In this document: positions 1-6,719 of the stretch, piece by piece
How positions within the stretch are numbered: position 1 is the stretch's first letter
Layout of the letters: each line of letters starts with the position of its first letter
From: Methylotuvimicrobium buryatense 5G
GTDB lineage: Bacteria > Pseudomonadota > Gammaproteobacteria > Methylococcales > Methylomonadaceae
NCBI RefSeq assembly: GCF_000341735.1
Contig: NZ_KB455575.1
Span: 2,321,802 to 2,385,801 of the forward strand
Reading direction: 5' to 3'
Length of the DNA stretch: 64,000 bases
Notes under the pieces: generated by a model
Seen by the model: the letters and a program-made list of their open reading frames with translations, nothing else
What the model was told of the DNA's origin: nothing
Database searches by the model: none
Translations under genes and position numbers: made by a program

Positions 1-79
1 GTGAAAAGCGGACATTTGTATTGACAATGTATCAAAGGTAGCAGAGATTCTATCGCTTAACAAATTCACACGTTGATTA

Positions 80-233
80 CAGCAATTCACAATTTGAAGG
101 TAAAAAAGGTGTGGGGTATGCTTGGCGAGGAAGCCGCCGTCAAGCCTCCCCACGGACGGGTTCACGGCGTTCCTCGACAAGCATGCGTCACACCCTCAAC
201 TCCGAGAGCATGTTCAAACTGGGAATTGCTGCT
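80..233. repeat. Family B palindromic repeat (MITE-like), copy B1
   Basis: The ends are inverted: CAGCAATTC on the left and GAATTGCTG on the right. The interior holds the arm GGTGTGGGGTATGCTTGGCG and a diverged partner arm near 190. The heptamer TTGATTA occurs at 73-79 and again at 234-240, which fits a target-site duplication. The right copy of the duplication contains the cheY stop codon (238-240 on the minus strand), so the element sits directly behind cheY. Short open frames inside it are repeat sequence, not genes. Nothing else is seen in 1-237. Confidence 0.75.
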
Positions 234-237
234 TTGA

Positions 238-606
238 TTAAGGTAAAACCAATTTCGATACCGCCGTCATTAAAGTCTGCGGCTGAAACGGCTTGGTCAG
301 CCACGCCTTAGCACCGGCCGCCTTCCCTGCCTGTTTTTTATCTTCGGCAGCTTCGGTGGTCAACATCATCATCGGCGTAAACTTATAATCGGCTAATTTT
401 TTGACTTCTTGCACAAACGTAATACCGTCCATATTCGGCATGTTGACATCGGTGATGATCAGATGAATTTTTTGACCTTTCAGTTTGTTCAGCGCGTCTT
501 TACCGTCGCACGCTTCTAAAACGTCGTAACCGCCGCCTTTTAACGCAATGCTGACGACCTGCCGGATAGAAGCGGAGTCATCGACAATCATGATCGTTTT
601 TGCCAT
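238..606 (-). CDS. cheY: CheY-type single-domain response regulator
   Basis: This is a 122-residue stand-alone receiver domain. It has the acidic pair D9/D10, the phospho-acceptor D53 in LIITDVNMP, the switch threonine in MMLTTEA and the invariant lysine in LTKPF. There is no output domain, so it should act by binding the flagellar motor or another partner after phosphorylation by CheA, which is not in this window. The start at 606 is preceded by GGAGAC at good spacing; a longer frame reaching 687 would overlap the receptor gene and has no homology. It lies 19 bp after the receptor gene, probably in one transcript. CheY paralogues are common, so the motor role is inferred. Confidence 0.93.
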   Translation of the reverse strand: MAKTIMIVDDSASIRQVVSIALKGGGYDVLEACDGKDALNKLKGQKIHLIITDVNMPNMDGITFVQEVKKLADYKFTPMMMLTTEAAEDKKQAGKAAGAKAWLTKPFQPQTLMTAVSKLVLP

Positions 607-625
607 GTTAGAGGGTCTCCTTGAA

Positions 626-1837
626 TTAGAAAAAAGTAAGATCGTCGGAATAGCTCGACCGGTCATGGGAAGTTGTCGCCGAAGCATGATTAATCAACTC
701 TTCGGGCATCGTATAACTCAGCTCCATTGTCGATAGGGTTTGTTCGACGTTAATCATATCGGCATGACGCCTGTGTCCGGCTCCTTGCGTTTTTTCGATA
801 GCATTTTGCAGGTGTTCTAGATTATGTTCGACATGATCTAGCATCTGAGTGACTCGATCCTGGAATTGCAGCGCCGTCAAAACCGAATAAATTTGATTGC
901 GGATTTGCCCGCTATTATCCATCAATTCGGCCGCATCATCTTTAAAAGCTGTCAAAGTCGCTTTGATATCGGACAGAACTCGGTTGATCGCGTGATCGGC
1001 GGAATCGATATTTTGTTCGTCGCTTTCCGTCGACGACTCTGCCGTTCTTAGCGTTGTGTTCATCGCTGCAATAATTTCATTGACCGTCCGGCTGATTCTT
1101 TCGCCGGTCGTCGATGAAAAGCCAGCCAGTTTTCTGACCTCGTCGGCAACGACCGCAAAACCGCGCCCGTGTTCCCCGGCTCTAGCCGCTTCGATCGCGG
1201 CATTCAATGCCAGCAAATTAATTTGCTCGGCGACTTTACGAACTTCTTGCGCCATACTATCGAGGCTGTTGGTGTACGTCGATAGCTCTCTAACTTGATC
1301 GATCATGACACGTTCAGCTTGATTAATCTGATTGAGATTTTGAATAACGCCTTCCAAAGTCGCCCGGCTTCCGCTAAGCAATGAATCGATATGATCTTCC
1401 TGGCGACCTTGCAACGACCTTCCGGTTAACGCATCGATTTGCGAAACCATGCTTGAAAATTGAACCGATAACGTGGTAATTTCCTGCTCGGTATGAGCAC
1501 GGGAGGTCCCGACCTGACGAATAACGATCGGGATGACCTCCATAATCAGCTTTTCCAGCTCTATCGAATAAGCATTTGCGTCGCTCAACTTGGCATTTTC
1601 ATCGTTTTTCCACTGAGCATCCAAGCGCTTCAAACTCTCCTGTTGACGCTTAAACAATGCCAGCCCAATAACGAAACCTGTTGCGGTAAGTATTCCCAAT
1701 GCGATAAAGCCGACGAGATTGAATGCGCCTTGCCAGATAGCTACCCCCCCCCCAAGCAAACCCAAACCTGTCGGCATACTGTAGAAGGCGAATTTTCCGT
1801 TTGCGGCAATTTTTGGCGTGTTATCGGAAAAAGACAT
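626..1837 (-). CDS. Methyl-accepting chemotaxis protein without a periplasmic sensor domain
   Basis: The protein has 403 residues. Residues about 23-62 are hydrophobic and can form one or two membrane segments with almost no loop, so there is no periplasmic ligand domain and no recognisable HAMP domain. The rest is a coiled-coil signalling domain whose tip (about 205-235) carries the conserved [17 protein letters not shown] and [11 protein letters not shown] segments that contact CheA/CheW. It probably reports a cytoplasmic or membrane state. The tail ends in DDLTFF, resembling the tails of the nearby CheD and diguanylate cyclase. The start at 1837 follows AAGGAAG. It is first in a run with cheY and divergent from cheR-cheD. 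Confidence 0.93.
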   Translation of the reverse strand: MSFSDNTPKIAANGKFAFYSMPTGLGLLGGGVAIWQGAFNLVGFIALGILTATGFVIGLALFKRQQESLKRLDAQWKNDENAKLSDANAYSIELEKLIMEVIPIVIRQVGTSRAHTEQEITTLSVQFSSMVSQIDALTGRSLQGRQEDHIDSLLSGSRATLEGVIQNLNQINQAERVMIDQVRELSTYTNSLDSMAQEVRKVAEQINLLALNAAIEAARAGEHGRGFAVVADEVRKLAGFSSTTGERISRTVNEIIAAMNTTLRTAESSTESDEQNIDSADHAINRVLSDIKATLTAFKDDAAELMDNSGQIRNQIYSVLTALQFQDRVTQMLDHVEHNLEHLQNAIEKTQGAGHRRHADMINVEQTLSTMELSYTMPEELINHASATTSHDRSSYSDDLTFF

Positions 1838-1872
1838 TAAATACTTCCTTTTTTGGCTCGGTTAAGTTATCA

Positions 1873-1878
1873 ATTATA
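1873..1878 (-). promoter_or_regulatory. Possible sigma-70 -10 box for the receptor-cheY transcript
   Basis: On the minus strand the hexamer reads TATAAT, 35 bp before the receptor start, in the 125-bp divergent region between the receptor and cheR. No clear -35 element stands at 17 bp; weak TTGTGT matches lie at 15 and 20 bp. On the plus strand the same stretch contains TAAAGTTT, the sigma-28 -35 consensus, but without a matching -10 box. Confidence 0.3.
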
Positions 1879-1962
1879 GTAAAGTTTTACGCCACACAAC
1901 ACAATCAACGTTCTCTATTGGCCGCGATATGACCGATTAGCGCATGAATCAAGGATACAACG

Positions 1963-2787
1963 ATTAGCATTTCACCGATTACTAAAAAAGAATTCGATTG
2001 CTTTCAGAGCTTGATTTACGAACACGCCGGCATCTATTTAGCACCCGAAAAAAAAGTCATGGTTGCCGGAAGGCTCGCCAAACGCCTACATTTTCATGGA
2101 CTGACTAGCTACGGGGAATATTATCGTCTTCTGAGCAAACCCGAATTTGCCGATGAATTTCAAATCATGGTTAATTTTTTAACCACCAATGAAACCTATT
2201 TTTTTCGCGAACCCAAACACTTCGATTTTTTGCGGACAACTCTCTTAAAGTCTTGGCAGGGAGAACACTTTAACGCCTGGAGCGCGGCTTGCTCATCAGG
2301 GGAAGAGGCTTACTCGTTGGCGATGGTTTTAGCGGAAACATTAGGTCGAAAGAAATGGGATATACTAGGTTCGGATTTGAGCACGCGCGTACTTGACACT
2401 GCTCGAAACGGAATCTACCCGATGGCTCGCTTGGAACAAATGGATCCCGCCTTGCTAAAAAAATACTGTTTGCGTGGCGTACGCTCTCAAGAAGGTTTTT
2501 TCCGGGTCGACGAGTCGTTGATCGACCGAACGCACTTCGAGCAAATCAACTTGATGCACTCGCTACCTAACAAGCTCATCAAACACTTCGACGTGATTTT
2601 TTTACGCAATGTTTTGATTTATTTCGATCAAAACACCAAAAAAGCGGTTGTCGAGCGAATCGTCAAAGCATTGAAACCGGGCGGCTATTTTTTCATCAGC
2701 CACTCCGAAAGCCTGCACCGGGTAACTTGCGATCTGGAAATGATCAAACCGTCGATTTTCAGAAAAAATGATCGTTCTACCTTATAA
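1963..2787 (+). CDS. cheR: CheR chemoreceptor glutamate methyltransferase
   Basis: It transfers methyl groups from S-adenosylmethionine to receptor glutamates during adaptation. The N-terminal helical domain (ITKKEFDCFQSLIYEHAGIYL, then NFLTTNETYFFRE) is followed by the SAM-binding fold with SAACSSGEEAYSLA. The start is odd. The first ATG/GTG/TTG codon in frame is TTG at 2011, which would cut off the conserved first helix and has no ribosome site. An in-frame TGA lies at 1945-1947. Between them ATT at 1963 sits 7 nt after AAGGA (1951-1955), so I chose this non-standard start. The gene overlaps cheD by 20 bp, which implies coupled translation. Confidence 0.93.
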   Translation: MSISPITKKEFDCFQSLIYEHAGIYLAPEKKVMVAGRLAKRLHFHGLTSYGEYYRLLSKPEFADEFQIMVNFLTTNETYFFREPKHFDFLRTTLLKSWQGEHFNAWSAACSSGEEAYSLAMVLAETLGRKKWDILGSDLSTRVLDTARNGIYPMARLEQMDPALLKKYCLRGVRSQEGFFRVDESLIDRTHFEQINLMHSLPNKLIKHFDVIFLRNVLIYFDQNTKKAVVERIVKALKPGGYFFISHSESLHRVTCDLEMIKPSIFRKNDRSTL

Positions 2788-3364
2788 AGAAACTCGCCGG
2801 GTGATTATCGAGCCCGGCGAATACTATGTTAGCACCAGCGGCGAGTTAATATCGACCCTGCTGGGTTCTTGCGTAGCCGCATGCCTCTTCGACCCTGTCA
2901 ACAAAATAGCGGGCATGAATCACTTTTTACTCGCCTATCAGCATCATTCCAAAAGCCGTCCGATTATCGAAACCGAGGAAGGCCGTTACGGACTTTATGC
3001 CATGGAGCTTTTGATCAACGATATGATGAAAAAAGGGGCCAAAAAATCGCAAATTAAAGCCAAATGTTTCGGCGGCGGCAATGTACTACACTTACGTAGC
3101 GACAAAACCGACAAACTATCCGTCGGGGAAGTCAATATCGAATTTATCAAAACCTTCTTGGCGCAAGAAAAAATACCGATACTGGCGGCGAGCTTCGGAG
3201 GTATGGTAGGCCGTAGCATTCATTTCGTGAGTAGCGATTTTTCGGTATACGTCAAAACCATCGAAACCGCGCTTACACAACAGCTAGAAAAACAAGAGCG
3301 GTCTTTTTGGAAAAAACGCATCGATGCACAAGAAAAAATCAAATCGGACGTGGAATTTTGGTAA
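2768..3364 (+). CDS. cheD: CheD chemoreceptor glutamine deamidase
   Basis: CheD deamidates receptor glutamines and in some species partners with CheC. The 198-residue protein carries the family core: catalytic Cys35 in GSCVAACLFD, His52 in AGMNHFLL, and the KCFGGGNV segment. It begins inside the end of cheR, and the order cheR-cheD-cheB points to one adaptation operon. The C-terminal extension of about 40 residues is rich in Lys and Gln and ends in KSDVEFW, a tail like those of the diguanylate cyclase and the receptor in this locus. Between cheD and cheB lie two MITE-like elements, which may break or modify the transcript. Confidence 0.95.
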   Translation: MIVLPYKETRRVIIEPGEYYVSTSGELISTLLGSCVAACLFDPVNKIAGMNHFLLAYQHHSKSRPIIETEEGRYGLYAMELLINDMMKKGAKKSQIKAKCFGGGNVLHLRSDKTDKLSVGEVNIEFIKTFLAQEKIPILAASFGGMVGRSIHFVSSDFSVYVKTIETALTQQLEKQERSFWKKRIDAQEKIKSDVEFW

Positions 3365-3380
3365 GGCAATCAACTAATTT

Positions 3381-3609
3381 CCTGATTAGCAAGTTTCTTC
3401 AGCTAAAGCCCAAAAACCAGCATATCCCTAGCAGGATGGGGCTTGCAACCCCGTCCTAAACGTTTTGACTTTGGCCGAAGTCAGCCGAAATGTTTAGGGC
3501 AAACCGAAACGTTGGAGACGGGTTAAATAACCCGTCCCGCAGAAGTGGCTACGACTGGCCACTGCTCGGACAGTTGGCTTCAGCAAGCTGAAGCCTCTTG
3601 CTAATCAGG
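3381..3609. mobile_element. Family A MITE, full copy A1 (229 bp)
   Basis: The element begins CCTGATTAGCAAG and ends CTTGCTAATCAGG, a perfect 13-bp terminal inverted repeat. It is flanked by the same octamer ACTAATTT at 3373-3380 and 3610-3617, an exact 8-bp target duplication. The interior has hairpin-forming GC-rich arms (a GGGGCTTGCAACCCC motif, GACGGGTTAAATAACCCGTC). No gene fits in it. A second full copy of the same length lies inverted at 63214-63442, and a core-only copy lies at 5126-5245. Confidence 0.92.
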
Positions 3610-3618
3610 ACTAATTTT

Positions 3619-3859
3619 GCAGCAATTCCCAATTTGGAGATCAAAAAGGGTGTGGGGTATGCTTGGCGAGGATGTCGGCAGCAGGGCAGATTTTTGCTCC
3701 TGCAAAATCTGCATTCACGCCATCCTTGGCGCTTGCAGATTTTTGCTCCTGCAAAATCTGCCCTGCTGCCAAGCCCCCATGGATGGGTTTACGACGTTCC
3801 TCGACAGGCATACCCCACACCCTAAAATCGGCGAAACTGCTCAAACTGGGAATTGCTGC
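3619..3859. mobile_element. Family B MITE-like palindromic element, copy B2
   Basis: The element begins GCAGCAATTCCCAATTTG and ends CAAACTGGGAATTGCTGC, inverted repeats with a few mismatches. The flank TAATTTT occurs at 3612-3618 and 3860-3866, consistent with a 7-bp target duplication. The interior holds two copies of a palindrome built on AGATTTTTGCTCCTGCAAAA. It lies directly against MITE A1 and 37 bp before cheB. With A1 it fills most of the 532-bp cheD-cheB gap, where no gene is seen. Confidence 0.85.
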
Positions 3860-3896
3860 TAATTTTGCCTAACCCCTTCATATAAAAATCCAAAGC

Positions 3897-5003
3897 ATGA
3901 ATATCATTAAAGTTTTCATCGTAGACGACTCGGCAGTCGTTAGACAGGTTCTCACACAATTGTTCGAAGGCACCGCCGGTATCAACGTTATCGGATCGGC
4001 GCCCGATCCGATTTTTGCCTTGCAAAAAATGGAAAAAGAGTGGCCGGACGTGATCGTGCTGGATATCGAAATGCCGCGTATGGACGGCGTAACCTTTCTC
4101 AAGAAAATCATGCACGAACACCCGACTCCGGTCGTCATTTGCTCGACGCTAACCGAAAAAGGCGCCGAAGTGACGATGCAGGCAATGAGTGCCGGAGCGG
4201 TCGACATCATCACTAAGCCCAAGGTCAACCTACGCCACTTCCTCGAGGAATCCAACACGCTGATTATCGATGCCGTAAAAGCCGCGGCCCATGCCCGGGT
4301 CGGTAAAATAAAAAGCATGCCTTCAAGCACCGAGCCAAAACCCAAACAAAATGCCGATGCGGTCATCGCCCCATCGCATTTAAAACCTCTGTCGGAAACG
4401 ACCGACAGGGTGATTGCCATAGGTACTTCGACGGGCGGTACTCAAGCCTTGGAATTCGTATTGACCAAACTCCCTAGAACCACGCCGGGACTGGTGGTCG
4501 TGCAGCACATGCCCGAGGCATTCACCGCTGCCTTCGCCAAGCGGCTTGACAGCCTTTGCCAAGTCTCCGTCAAGGAAGCCGAAACCAACGACCGAGTCAT
4601 CCCCGGACAGGTTCTAATCGCTCCGGGAGGCAAACACATGCTGCTGCGCCGAAGCGGCGCGCAATATCGCGTCGAAGTCAAAGACGGGCCATTGGTCAGC
4701 CGGCACCGGCCGTCCGTGGACGTTTTATTCCGCTCCTGCGCGCAATCGGCCGGCCCGAACGCCGTCGGTATCATCATGACCGGCATGGGCGACGACGGCG
4801 CGAAAGGCATGAAAGAAATGTTCGATGCCGGCGCGTTCACCGTCGCGCAAGACGAAGCCTCCTGCATCGTCTACGGCATGCCCAAAGAAGCAGTGAAACT
4901 CGGCGGCGTATCCAAAACGCTGTCTTTAAATTCGATACCTGAACTCATCGTTAATTCGTCGTTCGGAGCACCTTTGGGCAAAGCTTCGAATACGACCGAA
5001 TGA
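3897..5003 (+). CDS. cheB: CheB receptor methylesterase response regulator
   Basis: CheB removes methyl groups from chemoreceptors when phosphorylated by CheA. The 368-residue protein has an N-terminal receiver domain (D10/D11, phospho-acceptor D56 in VIVLDIEMP, lysine in ITKPK) and a linker at about 125-165. The C-terminal esterase domain has the catalytic serine near residue 178 in GTSTGG, a histidine in VVQHMPEAF and an aspartate in GMGDDGAKG. All key residues of both domains are present, so it should be functional. It follows cheR-cheD after the A1/B2 repeat block. cheA and cheW are not in the window. Confidence 0.97.
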   Translation: MNIIKVFIVDDSAVVRQVLTQLFEGTAGINVIGSAPDPIFALQKMEKEWPDVIVLDIEMPRMDGVTFLKKIMHEHPTPVVICSTLTEKGAEVTMQAMSAGAVDIITKPKVNLRHFLEESNTLIIDAVKAAAHARVGKIKSMPSSTEPKPKQNADAVIAPSHLKPLSETTDRVIAIGTSTGGTQALEFVLTKLPRTTPGLVVVQHMPEAFTAAFAKRLDSLCQVSVKEAETNDRVIPGQVLIAPGGKHMLLRRSGAQYRVEVKDGPLVSRHRPSVDVLFRSCAQSAGPNAVGIIMTGMGDDGAKGMKEMFDAGAFTVAQDEASCIVYGMPKEAVKLGGVSKTLSLNSIPELIVNSSFGAPLGKASNTTE

Positions 5004-5125
5004 GTATCGGCAAATAGACCTTAATTTAGGCTATGTTCGCGTTAATAGTTGCAATTAATACTACGCCAAGTCGATGTAGGTACGCTGTGCGCAATGCAAG
5101 AGGCTCGTCCATAGATTACATGTGA

Positions 5126-5245
5126 CCCTAGCAGGACGGGGTTTGCAACCCCGTCCTAAACGTTTTGACTTTGGCCGAAGTCAGCCGAAATGTTTAGGGC
5201 AAACCGAAACGTTGGGGACGGGTTAAATAACCCGTCCCGCAGAAG
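5126..5245. repeat. Family A repeat, core-only copy A2
   Basis: These 120 bp match the central part of MITE A1 (3426-3545) almost base for base, including the GACGGGTTAAATAACCCGTC arm. The outer parts with the CCTGATTAGCAAG ends are missing, so the copy is truncated or is a simpler ancestral unit. An E-family repeat follows directly. Confidence 0.85.
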
Positions 5246-5246
5246 G

Positions 5247-5380
5247 TTCATGAAGGATTTCAAGAAATTACCTAAGCATTCTCGTTAACCTTTTTGGTGA
5301 GCGAAAATTCTCTACAAACGTGTAATAACTTATTGAATTAACCTCCTATTCTTCATGGTGAAATGCTTTTTCTAGGATAA
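5247..5380. repeat. Family E repeat, copy E1
   Basis: The right end reads CTTCATGGTGAAATGCTTTT and matches copy E3 near 10005-10033; E2 at 6528-6685 carries the same end inverted. The left part shares only patches such as TTCATGAAGGATTTCAAG. It ends about 40 bp before the diguanylate cyclase start and so may lie in its leader. No gene is seen in 5004-5418. Confidence 0.6.
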
Positions 5381-5418
5381 TAACAACAAAACTCTAAGAT
5401 TAACCGAGGAGCCTAATA

Positions 5419-6471
5419 ATGAATAAAATCAGCACTATTCAGATCATCGATAGTCTAGCCGAAATGACTCGGCATCACGACCGGGAAATCCTCGAAAAAA
5501 GCTTATTGAAGACCTTGGATGAGCTGACGACGGGGCAAGAATTCAAGCTGTACAGAGTGGTCGAAGCAAAACCCAAAATCTCGCTTGCTCTACTCGCCTA
5601 TTCGGTCAATGGCGTGATCGAAACCGGTGGCAAACATACTAAAACACATTGCATTTCCGAACATCTGAAGGCGGGTATCGAAGCCGCCGTTTTACTAGGC
5701 AGTTTGGAGCAAATCCAAAACAAAGCCGGAAAGGTAACGCATTACATTTACCCGGCAATCGATCATGACAACGAAGTTTTCGCCATCTTGATCCAAGAAT
5801 GCAAGGAAACGCCCGACTTGGATATTCTGCGTTATGCTCACGGCCTGCTCAAGGTATATGCCAACTATCTGGAATTGATCGACAACAGTCAACGAGACAA
5901 ATTGACTCAGTTACTCAACAGGGAAACTCTCGACAAAGAACTCATCAGCATCCTGATCCGAAACAATGAAAAAAACCGTAGGCGCTTGATCAAACGCGAA
6001 AAAAACCCGCTTGGCTTTTGGTTGGGCGTTGTCGACATCGATCATTTTAAAGTCGTAAACGACCGGTTCGGGCACTTATTCGGCGATGAAGTGTTAATCT
6101 TAGTAGCCAGGCAAATGAAAAGCGACATTCGCGGCGACGAAGACCTGATTTTCCGCTTCGGCGGTGAAGAATTCGTGATTTTGTTACAAGCTTATGAAAT
6201 GAAGGAGGCAAAATCGGTATTCGAACGTCTGCGAAAAAACATCGAGACTCATGAGTTTCCGCAACTAGGGCATGTAACGGTGAGCATCGGCATCATGCAA
6301 GTCACGAATCAAGACAGCCCCGCCGAAGTAATCGCCTGCGCCGACCAAGCCATGTACTATGCCAAGGAGCACGGCAGAAACCAAATCCGCATCTATGAAG
6401 AACTGCTCGAGCAAGGATTGATTGAAAAAGCGCCGCAAAGTCCGGAGTCGGGCGATGTGGAATTTTTTTAA
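5419..6471 (+). CDS. GGDEF diguanylate cyclase, soluble
   Basis: It should make cyclic di-GMP from two GTP. The C-terminal GGDEF domain (about 165-325) has the active signature GGEEF at residues 248-252. The product-inhibition site RxxD, expected just upstream, is not intact: the tetrapeptide there is GDED. Residues 1-150 form a GAF-like alpha/beta domain without membrane segments; its ligand is unknown. The start ATG follows GAGGAG. It lies behind cheB but is separated by repeats A2 and E1, so it probably has its own promoter. The tail SGDVEFF resembles the CheD and receptor tails, which suggests a shared binding partner. Confidence 0.92.
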   Translation: MNKISTIQIIDSLAEMTRHHDREILEKSLLKTLDELTTGQEFKLYRVVEAKPKISLALLAYSVNGVIETGGKHTKTHCISEHLKAGIEAAVLLGSLEQIQNKAGKVTHYIYPAIDHDNEVFAILIQECKETPDLDILRYAHGLLKVYANYLELIDNSQRDKLTQLLNRETLDKELISILIRNNEKNRRRLIKREKNPLGFWLGVVDIDHFKVVNDRFGHLFGDEVLILVARQMKSDIRGDEDLIFRFGGEEFVILLQAYEMKEAKSVFERLRKNIETHEFPQLGHVTVSIGIMQVTNQDSPAEVIACADQAMYYAKEHGRNQIRIYEELLEQGLIEKAPQSPESGDVEFF

Positions 6472-6527
6472 TGGGGCTCGATGACCTTTTTCTCAGATTT
6501 CGTCGTTCCGCTACTTTACAGTCAATG

Positions 6528-6685
6528 CTTATTATCCTAGGAAAGGATTTCACCATTAAAAATAAAAGGCTAATTCAACAGCTTGCCATGCTTTTGCAAA
6601 ACAGTTTCGCTCTCCTGAAATACTTCAAGGATTTTTTCATGTGCTTCATGGTTAAATTGCCGAATTTAGGATTATAGGATCAATC
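6528..6685. repeat. Family E repeat, copy E2 (inverted)
   Basis: Read on the minus strand it begins CCTAAATTCGGCAATTTAACC and ends with the E-family tail (GGTGAAATCC, CCTAGG), matching E3 at 9858-10035. It occupies the gap between the convergent diguanylate cyclase and GAF-PAS kinase genes. A 68-codon open frame starting at 6471 lies in this repeat and is not accepted as a gene. Confidence 0.65.
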
Positions 6686-6719
6686 GAAATACGTTAGCCC
6701 CAACAAATTAGATCGGTAT

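Noticed and set aside
111-311. 66-codon frame near the window start
   Set aside because: It lies in family B repeat B1 and runs into the 3' end of cheY on the other strand.
1880-1887. Sigma-28 promoter upstream of cheR
   Set aside because: TAAAGTTT matches the -35 consensus, but no GCCGATAA-like -10 lies 11 bp downstream.
3365-3896. Insertion sequence with transposase between cheD and cheB
   Set aside because: The inverted ends and target duplications are real, but the elements are about 230-240 bp and non-coding, hence MITEs.
6471-6677. 68-codon frame starting at the cyclase stop codon
   Set aside because: It lies in repeat E2, has no homology, and similar E copies do not keep the frame.
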